DNA from: Gracilaria gracilis
Taxonomy: Eukaryota > Rhodophyta > Florideophyceae > Gracilariales > Gracilariaceae
DNA length: 64,000 nucleotides
Reading direction: 5' to 3'
Assembly: GCA_030374805.1 (NCBI GenBank)
Contig: JARGSG010000011.1
Coordinates: 806,001 to 870,000, forward strand
In this document: positions 1-9,485 of the stretch, in pieces
Numbering within the stretch: position 1 is the stretch's first letter
How the letters are laid out: each line of letters begins with the position of its first letter
Program-made: the position numbers and the translations under genes
The notes under the pieces: model-generated
Databases searched by the model: none
What the model was told of the DNA's origin: nothing
Seen by the model: the letters and a program-made list of their open reading frames with translations, nothing else

Positions 1-90
1 GACTTCGTCTAGACGGGCAATGTTGTCAAGAATTTCGTTATTGATCTGTGCAGTTGACAGGATGCCAAGTTTGATGACCCTTTCGCTCAT
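1..90 (-). CDS. Probable Gfo/Idh/MocA-family oxidoreductase, N-terminus only (runs off left edge)
   Basis: An ATG at 90 on the minus strand opens a frame that stays open to the window edge, giving 30 residues. They begin MSERVIKLGILSTAQINNEI and resemble the first strand and glycine-rich turn of the NAD(P)-binding Rossmann fold in Gfo/Idh/MocA dehydrogenases, where 'LGILSTA-x-IN' is a common variant of the dinucleotide-binding loop. Members oxidise or reduce sugars, inositols and dihydrodiols. The catalytic and C-terminal domains lie outside the window, so the substrate cannot be guessed. The call rests on about 30 residues and is moderate to weak. Confidence 0.45.
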   Translation of the reverse strand, partial: MSERVIKLGILSTAQINNEILDNIARLDEV

Positions 91-245
91 TGCGCTGAAG
101 GGGATACTGTATGTTGTGGAAGGTGATTCTATATGGGGCGCAATCGGAATGGGAAGATCTTGGGGCGTGATATCCAGGTCTTGACGTGGCGATGGCTACG
201 GAGATGTTTCACTGAATCGCAACAACCACGGACGTGTTTCACGAA

Positions 246-700
246 TTCGCAAGCCTCACATTTTTTCTAACGCTTCTTTCTTTCTTTCTTTATTGTGGTC
301 TGCCGCCCCTAATTCCGAGAAGACAGATAGTTTTAGTAGTTTTCTCTCTTCAAGAATGCAAAAAATCGTAACGGCCATTACCTACATTATGTACCGGTAA
401 ATCATCGCGACGAGCTGCATTCGTTAGAGCGCATCGGAAAAGGACGTCGTGAACGTCTTTGTTCGCGGCCATCCCACATTCACAACGCGTCACCCTTCCG
501 TTCATGTATGAAGTAACGGGGTGTAGCGTCGGTACATGTTTAGTTGCAAACTGCGCCAGCGTAACCTCTGGCAATCGTGTACTCCTCTCGTGCGCAGTAT
601 CTATCAGCCGTTTGCCGTTAGAAATTTCTTTGTCATGGGTGATGATTGGGGAACACTCACAATCTACATGCGTTACGTGGACGTACGGGCTCACTAATTG
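246..700 (-). mobile_element. LINE-like (non-LTR) retrotransposon 3' fragment, copy A
   Basis: A minus-strand frame (694..350) contains a C-x-C-G ... H-x-V-L-F-R-C pattern (RCECG, then DVHDVLFRC), which is the cysteine/histidine motif found near the C-terminus of many LINE reverse-transcriptase ORFs. A second copy of the same peptide (VTLxQFxTKHVPxLHP, VLFRC, ARRDxxP) lies on the opposite strand at 783..1079. About 60 bp after the stop, the minus strand carries an AATAAAG(AAAG)n tail at about 280-300, preceded by a GGGGCGGCAGACCA block shared with the tails near 1215 and 41470. The reverse-transcriptase core is missing, so this is a 5'-truncated dead copy. Confidence 0.6.
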
Positions 701-715
701 GGAGTCACAATAAAC

Positions 716-1246
716 AACAAGCTTGTTCTTAAGAACGGTACAGATGTTGGAGCACTTTTACCGTCAAAGTCTGGGAGAATAATTGTCCTGCACACTGGTT
801 CCGAGTTGCTGGATGGGGAAGACGAAGCTTGAAAAGCCAAAAGTAACGCTGACTCAGTTTTCCACAAAACATGTGCCCTCTTTGCATCCCACAAGGTCGT
901 GTACATGGAAGGAAAACGGCTCGTCCAGGGAGCTTCGTCGCAACTATCTACCACACAGGTGTCAAGAACGATGTCATTATCATTATGTCTTGTTTCGATG
1001 CCCATCGACAAACATAGCTCGTCGAGACGAGATACCAATTCCACAAGAGAGCAGAAAAGTCCTTGATCGTTCTAAGTAGTGGCCCTCTAAGTTTTTGACC
1101 TTCAAGAGGGAGAAATATCTGTAAGATGATATCCTATTTGTAAGTAGAGTAGTCTTCTTATGGAGTACTAAACCACACTTCAGAAGAAGAAGACATCCTA
1201 TCGTCTTGGAATAAGGGGTGCCTGACCTTAGTAAAGAAGAAGAAAT
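716..1246 (+). mobile_element. LINE-like retrotransposon 3' fragment, copy B, head-to-head with copy A
   Basis: The plus-strand frame at 783..1079 encodes VTLTQFSTKHVPSLHP and VLFRCPSTNIARRDEIP, clearly the same peptide family as the minus-strand fragment next to it but diverged, with the first CxCG part degraded. About 130 bp downstream is the tail block (AATAAGGGGTGCCTGACC, then TTAGTAAAGAAGAAGAA at about 1209-1244), matching the tail of copy A. Each copy has its own tail, so these are two insertions or an inverted duplication, not one twin-primed element. No functional ORF remains. Confidence 0.55.
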
Positions 1247-1586
1247 AACAACAAGATCGCCTTTATTTGCATATCATGCTTGCCAAGAACGCCCATGTTC
1301 TTAACAAGCGTTAACGCGACAGTCTTCAATTGCAATGACATATTCACCCTGTGCTTGTATAGATCCAAATGATGTCAACTGATTGACTCTTACAAGCATG
1401 ATTGTGCTCGGGAGTTGGCGATGACTGTCAGGAGGTCGGTGTGAGATCGTCGATAGAGTTATACGAATATCAGATCACCGGACTTTATGAAGCGGCAACG
1501 CCACCGAAGCACCATCATCACAGTATCTAGTGATCACGGCGTGTGGGGCGGAGAGTTTGTGCCCTTCTGGTTTCAGGGCTGTACAA
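1247..1586. other. Intergenic, nothing recognised
   Basis: AT-rich spacer between the LINE tail and the stop codon of the NB-ARC/WD40 gene. Its right part must hold the 3' UTR of that gene. I see no conserved ORF or RNA gene. Confidence 0.5.
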
Positions 1587-4500
1587 TTAACCATGCAGTT
1601 TGAGATACGCAACTGCTCCAGAAGGCGCCGTAACACAAAAAGTTTTCGTGCTAGAAGAGTACTCCCAGTGTCTTGGTAACATGTTCTGTTCAAATGATCC
1701 CAAACGTCCCTTGATCGTACCATCACCGTCAACAAGGAGTAACTGGTTGCGAGAGCACACAACCCTATCATCCTCAGAATGATCAACTCCCTTCCCAAAC
1801 GTCCGAAACGCTCCTGATCGATTTAAACGGAATGTGGCTTCGTCGGAAGTGAGAGATCGAATTTCCTTGCCATCCTGCCAGAGAGTAACCTTCTGATTGT
1901 CACAAACCGTGACCATATCTCTTCCGGAATCCTTACCGAAAAACACGCTCCACATGGCAGGGTTACCCTCCGTTAAAATAGAAGGCTTCATGTCAAGGTT
2001 CTCTAAATCCCATACACGAACAGAACCATCAGAACTTGAAGATGCTAGGTACCTACCATCTTCACTCACTGCAATGTTCAACACTGGTCGAGTATGTTCG
2101 CGCCATTCTCGGATACAGGTGCGATTATCAACATCCCAAACTCCCACGTACCCATCATGTGCTCCGAACACAAGCTTCTTTCCGTCTGGCGTTAATTCAG
2201 CGACGGACAGAGAGCGCTTCACTTCAAAGGGCTCCAAGATTGGCCTGCGAGTTGCAATATCAATAATCTCGACATATCCGTCCTCATGCGCCGCAACAAC
2301 TTTGGTACCAGATTTGGACACCGTAATACCTCTCACAGTAGCATACGCTTCACTGCTCGCATCGCGAGATATTTCAGATATGCGAATCGGACCCGCACCA
2401 GAACTCCATATGCAACATAACTCTTCATGAACAAAAATCAAGCCTACACCTGTTATCGAGGCAGAACCCCACTGTGGCATCCTTCCCACTCTGGTCTTCG
2501 TCTTCAAGTTCCAAACATAAACAAGCCCATTCATTGTTCCGATGACCAAAAGAGCACCATCCCCGCTAAAAGCTAGAGCTGAAGCTCGTCGTGCCCTTTC
2601 ATCTTTTTCGATTTGTGCGGAATCTAACATCAATCCATTGCCATCCACTTTCCATACTTGCACGGTGCAATCTTCAAAGCCTGCGGCTAGCTTACATCCA
2701 TCACTGCTTACGGCTAGCGTAAACACCCGACTTTCACACATAATTTCACTTCCTTTTCTTTCAGATAAGTCCTTCAAGTTCCAAAACTTGATTTTCTTAT
2801 CGTCGCCAGCCGAAACAACAATATGATCGTTTAAAACACTTATTGCTCGAACGTTACTGCCTTCATGAGCACGCTCCGCGCAGTTTAGAGGGAAGGTGTC
2901 GTCCTGTCCCTCCTTTACATCCCATGAGCAAATCTTTCCGTCCTGTCCACATGAAACAATTACTTGGTTGTTCACACTAAACGCGATTCCGTTCACGGCT
3001 CCAGTGTGGCATATGGTCTTAACAAGTGAGAACTTGCCCTGTTCCATATCCCATACCTTAATACTTCCATCACTCGAACCAGACGCAGCCAGTTTACCAT
3101 TAGTACTATGGGCGGCAGAAATAACGCTCGAACTGTGTGCCTTGCATTCCATGTTATTCTCGATGACATCACTTGCGCTTCCCCCGTACAGCTTTCCATC
3201 GCTTGCCCCTGCGACCCAAGTCTTGGCATCGAGCGACATTCTCATGCATCTAACAGAAGCGTCAAACGAGGTGACCATATCAATTCCTTCTGTCGCCGGG
3301 GTCAGGCAACCGCCATCAAGTTGTAACCAAGGTCTCGGTGCGTGTGTCGCAACGTACTTAACATACGCCTCAATTGATTTGTTCGTCAATACCATGCTAC
3401 TCAGTCTGGCATGCAACTGAAACCACATCTCACCATCACCTTCACAGATGTCATGAATGTAATCGTAACTCAAACGCAAAGCTTTCTTGATAAGTTTGAG
3501 CTCGACCGTTTTCATGCCTTCCTTCGTGCTCAGACTGTTATCTCGTTCGGAGCGGTCGATTGCAAAATCTATGTCTTCGAGATACAGCATGAAACCATCT
3601 TCTCTTACTCGTTTCTCAATCCATTGCGGCCTGGTAACTAGCGTAAGCATCTCTTGCCCTAGTCCAGCTTCTCCAAGATGACGGACAATGTTCTGCCTGA
3701 AATAGCAAGCATCGTCGGGATTGACACACCACCACTCCCGGCATCCATGTACATCGCCGTTAGTCAGACTCCATTTCTCAACATAACCGTCAACGACACT
3801 TCGGTGCCAGTCCGTCATCTCTCCAAGATATTCTGCTTCCCTTTTCTCGTAGTCGAGAAACAGGTCATGCATCGCAGCACCCTGAACTGTTTTCTCACCC
3901 TCTCCCTTAAATAGGCTGATGAGTAAACCGACAGACGCGAAAAGTCGCAAGACCTGGGCAGCATGTGTTTCGCTTTCTAATTTCCACAGAAAGCTTAGGA
4001 TTGTCAGTGGCGCCCATTCCTGCTTCTGAATTACACAAAGCGCCCGATGCATTTCCACAAACGAGTAGTGGAGTTTGAAGAGAAATCTTCCAACTCTGTG
4101 GTAGTGGTCAAGTGCACTAAGCGCGGACAGGAAGATTGATTTAACGCTACCATAACGATCCACTTCAAGTTCTAGCAGATTGTGTTGTTGGGTCAGGAAC
4201 CATTTCCACACAAGATTTGAATCGCCTTCAACAGTAGAGATAGTCTCACATATGATCCTTCCAACCACAGACAATAGCACTGGTAAACCTTGACATTTTT
4301 GAACCAAACAATCGACTATACTATCCACGCTCACGTCGCAAGAATGCTCTTCATCAAATCCAGCAAATTTGAGAAGCAACTTGCGCGAGGAAAGCTGCCC
4401 CCATCGCTTTAACTTGTAAGACTTGGCCAACGTTGCCAACTCTGTGTCACGAGTTGTAAACACAAATGCACTGTGATCGCCAACTGCCACAAGGTCATAG

Positions 4501-5540
4501 AGATCATAAATTATTGATTTTCCTTGGCCCGGGATGTTCCACACATCATCCACAAGAAGCAAGAACTGTCTGTTACGAAACCATTCGGCTGCACCGCTCA
4601 ACACATCTTTCGTTAGCTCTTTTGTTTGAAGTGTGTTAGCCAAACGCCCACCTCCGGACTGACGTACAATCTTGCATAGCTCAAGTGAAAAAGTTGCTTC
4701 TGTGGCATCCAAGCCAAGGGTGACGGTGTATATGCCATCTACAAAATATGATCGAATTTCGGGGTGCAACGAAAGAGCATTGATCACAGTAGTTTTCCCA
4801 ATGCCACCTTCACCATGTAAGGACATCATAAAACCCTCATGTGTGCCCGGCGACAAAACGTGACGCTTTAAGAGTGTTAGTACACTGTTAGGCTTACCAT
4901 CTTCGTCACAAGCGTCAAAATCGCAAACAGTATTGAGGGGAATCCAAGCTCTTGATTTGCACGGGGTGAAGACATCTTGGCGTCGATTAACAGCAAGCGT
5001 GTGGTCATCGAACCTTTCGGTAATGTTTTGCTGCAGTGCGGTCATTTTGTTGGATTGATGTCTCATAATTTTGTCAGCTTGTGTTTCAATTGCAGACACG
5101 AGCACAAAAAGGGAACGCACTGAGGCTATGATATGTTCAGCCTGGTGCAGTTTGGTGGAGATGGCTTCCAAATCAGATGTAATTGACATGGCTGTACAAA
5201 ACTGAGATATGCAGGAGAAGCACGACCCAAGGGAGAGTCGTGAATTAATTTGAGTTAGAGCAGTGCTCATTTCGACGAACAGTTGCTGTACAATTGTCAT
5301 TTCGTTTCGAAACTGCTCTTCATTGATATGGGGAAGCACAAGCGCATTGCGTGAAATCTGCTCGTGTAGTTGCGAGAGTTCGCGTTTACGTTGATTCAAA
5401 CGGCCGATGAGCTGTTGGGCTAGTTGGGCGTTCCCGCGTTGAGCTGAGCGACGTTGACGAATATGAATAGTGAGATCTATCACCTGTTGAATTGGTCCGA
5501 GCACGCCCAACACAATGCCCACCACTTCGACGCCCGACAT
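1587..5540 (-). CDS. NB-ARC / WD40-repeat STAND protein (NLR-like, Apaf-1-like architecture)
   Basis: A single-exon ORF of 1,317 residues starting at an ATG at 5540. Residues about 1-190 are helical with a hydrophobic first helix (VEVVGIVLGVLGPIQQVIDL), possibly a four-helix bundle of the RPW8/HeLo/MLKL type (inference). Residues about 215-560 are an NB-ARC ATPase: P-loop GEGGIGKTT (243-251), kinase-2 LLLVDDVW (327-334), RNBS-B-like FVFTTRD (359-365), GLP (418-420), and an MHD motif (557-559). From about residue 755 to the end come repeated WD40 blades (for example GSSDGSIKVWD, SCGQDGKICSWD, SSSSDGSVRVWD), enough for at least one propeller. Family knowledge: such proteins are nucleotide-switched signalling or immune ATPases in which WD40 blades act as sensor or autoinhibitor. 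All key ATPase motifs are intact. The ligand and output are unknown. Confidence 0.9.
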   Translation of the reverse strand: MSGVEVVGIVLGVLGPIQQVIDLTIHIRQRRSAQRGNAQLAQQLIGRLNQRKRELSQLHEQISRNALVLPHINEEQFRNEMTIVQQLFVEMSTALTQINSRLSLGSCFSCISQFCTAMSITSDLEAISTKLHQAEHIIASVRSLFVLVSAIETQADKIMRHQSNKMTALQQNITERFDDHTLAVNRRQDVFTPCKSRAWIPLNTVCDFDACDEDGKPNSVLTLLKRHVLSPGTHEGFMMSLHGEGGIGKTTVINALSLHPEIRSYFVDGIYTVTLGLDATEATFSLELCKIVRQSGGGRLANTLQTKELTKDVLSGAAEWFRNRQFLLLVDDVWNIPGQGKSIIYDLYDLVAVGDHSAFVFTTRDTELATLAKSYKLKRWGQLSSRKLLLKFAGFDEEHSCDVSVDSIVDCLVQKCQGLPVLLSVVGRIICETISTVEGDSNLVWKWFLTQQHNLLELEVDRYGSVKSIFLSALSALDHYHRVGRFLFKLHYSFVEMHRALCVIQKQEWAPLTILSFLWKLESETHAAQVLRLFASVGLLISLFKGEGEKTVQGAAMHDLFLDYEKREAEYLGEMTDWHRSVVDGYVEKWSLTNGDVHGCREWWCVNPDDACYFRQNIVRHLGEAGLGQEMLTLVTRPQWIEKRVREDGFMLYLEDIDFAIDRSERDNSLSTKEGMKTVELKLIKKALRLSYDYIHDICEGDGEMWFQLHARLSSMVLTNKSIEAYVKYVATHAPRPWLQLDGGCLTPATEGIDMVTSFDASVRCMRMSLDAKTWVAGASDGKLYGGSASDVIENNMECKAHSSSVISAAHSTNGKLAASGSSDGSIKVWDMEQGKFSLVKTICHTGAVNGIAFSVNNQVIVSCGQDGKICSWDVKEGQDDTFPLNCAERAHEGSNVRAISVLNDHIVVSAGDDKKIKFWNLKDLSERKGSEIMCESRVFTLAVSSDGCKLAAGFEDCTVQVWKVDGNGLMLDSAQIEKDERARRASALAFSGDGALLVIGTMNGLVYVWNLKTKTRVGRMPQWGSASITGVGLIFVHEELCCIWSSGAGPIRISEISRDASSEAYATVRGITVSKSGTKVVAAHEDGYVEIIDIATRRPILEPFEVKRSLSVAELTPDGKKLVFGAHDGYVGVWDVDNRTCIREWREHTRPVLNIAVSEDGRYLASSSSDGSVRVWDLENLDMKPSILTEGNPAMWSVFFGKDSGRDMVTVCDNQKVTLWQDGKEIRSLTSDEATFRLNRSGAFRTFGKGVDHSEDDRVVCSRNQLLLVDGDGTIKGRLGSFEQNMLPRHWEYSSSTKTFCVTAPSGAVAYLKLHG

Positions 5541-6518
5541 GGTGCGTTGTTCACACTGCCTCTATGGTAAAGGAACGTTGGCGGACGTAGAGTGGCGAGT
5601 TCATGCAGCCCGCGCCACATGCACGGCGGTCAGAATGACATGCAGAAGCGCGCAGGCGGAACTGCAGGCAAGCTGACAAACAACGGGAACAGTTCGATGC
5701 GCTGGTTGGTGGTTTTCCTCACAGGTGACACTCGGGCACTTGCGATCAGTTGCGGTGCCGTTCTGGCAACGCACCGCTAGACGTTGTTTTGATACAAACA
5801 AGGTCGGACAAGTTCCCTTTATCATACGTGACTCCACAAGGTCCACAACTGCGCAGGGGGTGCATGTTAGTAAGTTAACTTACCCTCTAGGGCAAGGTTA
5901 CGAAGGTTACAACAGGTAAGATAAGGTTCTACCAAGGGTAAGGTTAAACTCTTCACGATGGGAGTGGCACTCCCGGAGTTCGTCGCTCATCAACCACAAC
6001 CTTACAGTTACACGTACTGCACTAATGCATCATACATGTACACCCGTCCACAAAACCTTTTCTAGTTGAAGCGTTTCACCGTTCTCGGTGATACGGTCGT
6101 AGATATCTATCACGTACACAATCGCAATGTGGAGAGCACGAGCGACCGTTGCGGTGTGGTGCGGCCCAGAAAGTCGAAACTGTTTCACGCGTTCCGCACC
6201 ACGCTACCGTGTATAGCTTCTCTCACCTCCAAGCTACGCGCAATCACTGGCAATCCTGCTTTGATTCATTGCTGTCGCTTCGTGTTTGACGCTCTACATA
6301 TTTATCAATCTGTTTCAACACAGGAGCTCAATGACCTGATTTCTCCCTCCAGCCCCGCTTGTTCATAAGCTCCAGCCACGTTCGAGCAAACGTACTGTAT
6401 CTACCTTCTGCCTTCGCGTCGTTACATCCGACCGACATCCGCCCTGCATCCGCCCGAAGCGCTTTGCTCGTTTTTCCCACTTTCGTTCTGTCCACTCGAG
6501 AATCATTTGAACACTCGT
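5541..6518. promoter_or_regulatory. Divergent promoter region between NB-ARC/WD40 and ABC1K genes
   Basis: About 980 bp separate the two divergent start codons. There is no convincing ORF. At about 5868-5945 the sequence repeats GGTTAC/GGTAAG/AAGGTTA-type words several times on the plus strand. No TATA box or defined factor site could be assigned. Confidence 0.4.
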
Positions 6519-9485
6519 ATGGCATTTCAGCTTCCATCATTCCTCCGCTATCTCCCAAGACGTGCCCATGTGTTCTCCACAGCCGCTGTGGTGTATCTCA
6601 TTCTGAAGACAACGCAGTTGTTCAATCACACCTTTCGAAGAACTGATGAGCAATCTGACGAAGCTTGGATTCGCGCCAACACGCGAGCTGCACAACGTAT
6701 CCTGCGCACAGCCACAGCTCGCGGAGGGCTATGGATCAAATGTTGTCAGTATATAGCAGCGCGTTCTGACGCTTTGCCACCGGAATATAGTGCTGTGCTG
6801 TCCAAGAGTCTCGATGACTGTCCTCCCACCCCACCGGCCCTTGTTGAGGCCATTGTCACGGAGCAGTTGAGGGAGACGCATCATGGCAAACAGTTCCAAT
6901 CCGAGCGTGCGAGGCCCATAACTATTGATGACGTCTTTGAACAATTTGATGCCAAGTCTCCAATTGCCAGCGCCAGTATTGCTCAGGTACATGTTGCCAA
7001 GCTTAAACAGTCTGCGCGAAAAGTGGTGCTCAAAGTGCAGCACCCTGGAATTCGTCCCATGCTTTTGCAAGACCTGGAAGATCTAAAGAGGCTGCTCGTT
7101 TGGGTAGCAGGAGCGGAGCCCAAGTATGATATGCGACCAATTCTTGACGCCTGGATAGAAATGGTTCCGCTGGAGACCGACTTTCTCAATGAACTGGCCA
7201 ATCTTGAAAATGTGAAGAACACCCTTGGAGACGCACCGGAAGGCCTTGCCGCCCACGCGTATGTGCCTGAACCTTTGGTGCATTTGACAAGCGATAAGTT
7301 GCTGGTAATGGAGTACATTGACGGGTGTCGGTCTAATGATGCGGACACCATGAGCAGATACTCAGTAAACCGAGATAACATTATTAGTAATATTACAAGG
7401 AGCTTTGGACTGCAACTGTTTGTTGGTACAGTGTTCTCTGGAGACCCGCATCCGGGCAACTTTCTGGTTCACAAACTTGAAGAAGGAGGGCAACCAGTTT
7501 TATTGGACTTTGGAATATGCGTCCGAGTGCAAGACGATATTCGTCGGGGTTTCGCAAAGATGATCCTTGCGGCAATTGACAACGACTCCTACTCTCTTGT
7601 ACAGTCGCTCTCTGAAGTGGGTATGAATCTTAATCGCGCAGATCCCACCGCTGCGCTGGACATTATTAAGTACCTCTTCCGAACGACTGCCCCACCGGAC
7701 GAATCTATGAAAGAGCAGACGGTGATGAGGAAGAAGTATGAGGGTAATGAAGAGGAGTTAGAGCGAAAAGCTAGAGAAATTCCTGTACATCAAGCTTTCT
7801 CGAAAGGACCTTCTGATGAGGGCGATTCGATGCCGAAAAAGCGCGAATCTCGATCACCTGTTGATTCGTTTCCGGGCGATTTAGTGTTCTTCTTTCGTTC
7901 TCTGGGTATGTTGCGAGGGCTTGCATCTTCTTTGGGGGTGCGTCATTCCTACTTAGAATCATTGAAACCGTTTGCCGAATATGCTGTGATGACTTCATGC
8001 CCAATGGAAGAAAGAATGAAAGAGATTGTTTATAAACCCGTGTTTGCCGGTGGAGTTAGCCGTGCAACTCGAGCGGCAGCTGTTTTGGAAATGGCTTTCA
8101 GCAAGCTGTATGAAAAGAAAATGATGATAGGTATGCAAGTAGCGGCTTACAAGAATGGAGAGCTTGTATTGAACATTGCCGGCGGACAGATTGGACGATA
8201 CGACGCGCATCCAGTCACCACCGAAACTGTGTTCAATTCGTTTAGTAGCACCAAAGGACTCACATCTATCTTGTTTGCACATCTTCAGGATGAGTACGGT
8301 GTCAAATATGAGGATCTAGTGATGAAGTACTGGCCGGAATATGGACAAAACGGGAAACAGTCCACAACAGTGGGTCACATATTGTCTCACTCTGCAGGTC
8401 TGGCACATGCATTGCCTGAAGACATGCCTATGTTACGAATACGAGATGATTGGGAGGGCATTATCAAGCATTTTGAGACAGCAAAGCCTGAACACGACCC
8501 CGGTTCGAAGTCGGAGTACCATACTCTTACTTTCGGCTGGCTTGTTGCTGGGCTGATAATGAAGATTACAGGAAAGACATATCAACACCATCTCAGAGAA
8601 CTGGTCAAGAAACTAAACCTTGGATCTGAGTGTTTCTGTGGCACGATGCCTGATGAACTGTTAAGCGACATGCCTGGAGGTCTGGTTGCGTCATTATCCT
8701 CGTGCTTAATCAGTGATATCCAAGATGGGGTGTTAGGACGAGCAGTTGCTGGGGCGAAGTCTAGACGACGCAAGCTGGCCCAGAGGAATGGCGATACTAA
8801 GTCAACAGAAGAAGATAAACTTGGCGGAAAGAATGCGCAAGACGACGCAAGAGAGGTGCTAAACGACCTTAACGTAGGTCCTAATACAGCATCTCGTGTT
8901 CCTGGGTATATGCTCGACCCAAATTTCTTCAATCATCCCGTCTTGCGAGCCGGATTTGTCCCTTCTGCCAATGGACACTTTACTGCGAACGCTTTGGCAA
9001 AACTATATGCAGTAATTGGTAACGATGGACATATAGACGGGAAGCAGATTATATCTGCGGATCGAACAGAAAAGTTGCAACAGAAAGCCTGCGACGCCTT
9101 TGGCAGTGATGGAAGACGTGAATGGGGGGCTGGTTTGATGTTGTACGACACGATAGACAAGTCTGGAAAAGTCCTCAAGCGTGGAGCTGTTGGTCATGGT
9201 GGTATTGGTGGCTCATTCGCGTTTGCGGTACCATCGGAAAGGTTTTCGATGGCGGTGACACTGAATAAGTTGAATGTGATGTCCGTGGCGTCTGCTGTGG
9301 CGATCGGTCTGGTATGTCTGACGTTGGAGATACCAATGCCCACGTGGTATCACAGTTTTGCACAGGTGGCTCTGAAGAGCTACATAGAGGAAGGAACTGT
9401 AGAGCTTATGGAGGAATCCGAAGTGCTGGAAAACTTGATGAAAGCTGGAGGAGGAACAGATGTCATGAAGATGCTCGTCGGATAA
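6519..9485 (+). CDS. ABC1/UbiB-family atypical kinase fused to a serine beta-lactamase-like domain
   Basis: 988 residues from the ATG at 6519; the longer frame starts at TTG. The N-terminus is basic with a short hydrophobic stretch, suggesting organelle targeting or membrane contact. Residues about 45-420 are an ABC1/UbiB protein-kinase-like domain: a variant KxGQ motif (KCCQYIAARSD, 74-84), the alanine-rich loop SPIASASIAQVH, the lysine in VVLKVQHPG, DPHPGN (309-314) and DFG (330-332). Residues about 530-988 form a class C beta-lactamase/DD-peptidase-like fold: SSTK (576-579, SxxK nucleophile), YHT near 667, and GHGGIGGS near 892. The order matches a plant family typified by Arabidopsis At5g24810. 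ABC1 kinases act in quinone and prenyl-lipid metabolism in mitochondria and plastids; the lactamase-like half may be an esterase or peptidase. The substrate is unknown. Confidence 0.88.
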   Translation: MAFQLPSFLRYLPRRAHVFSTAAVVYLILKTTQLFNHTFRRTDEQSDEAWIRANTRAAQRILRTATARGGLWIKCCQYIAARSDALPPEYSAVLSKSLDDCPPTPPALVEAIVTEQLRETHHGKQFQSERARPITIDDVFEQFDAKSPIASASIAQVHVAKLKQSARKVVLKVQHPGIRPMLLQDLEDLKRLLVWVAGAEPKYDMRPILDAWIEMVPLETDFLNELANLENVKNTLGDAPEGLAAHAYVPEPLVHLTSDKLLVMEYIDGCRSNDADTMSRYSVNRDNIISNITRSFGLQLFVGTVFSGDPHPGNFLVHKLEEGGQPVLLDFGICVRVQDDIRRGFAKMILAAIDNDSYSLVQSLSEVGMNLNRADPTAALDIIKYLFRTTAPPDESMKEQTVMRKKYEGNEEELERKAREIPVHQAFSKGPSDEGDSMPKKRESRSPVDSFPGDLVFFFRSLGMLRGLASSLGVRHSYLESLKPFAEYAVMTSCPMEERMKEIVYKPVFAGGVSRATRAAAVLEMAFSKLYEKKMMIGMQVAAYKNGELVLNIAGGQIGRYDAHPVTTETVFNSFSSTKGLTSILFAHLQDEYGVKYEDLVMKYWPEYGQNGKQSTTVGHILSHSAGLAHALPEDMPMLRIRDDWEGIIKHFETAKPEHDPGSKSEYHTLTFGWLVAGLIMKITGKTYQHHLRELVKKLNLGSECFCGTMPDELLSDMPGGLVASLSSCLISDIQDGVLGRAVAGAKSRRRKLAQRNGDTKSTEEDKLGGKNAQDDAREVLNDLNVGPNTASRVPGYMLDPNFFNHPVLRAGFVPSANGHFTANALAKLYAVIGNDGHIDGKQIISADRTEKLQQKACDAFGSDGRREWGAGLMLYDTIDKSGKVLKRGAVGHGGIGGSFAFAVPSERFSMAVTLNKLNVMSVASAVAIGLVCLTLEIPMPTWYHSFAQVALKSYIEEGTVELMEESEVLENLMKAGGGTDVMKMLVG

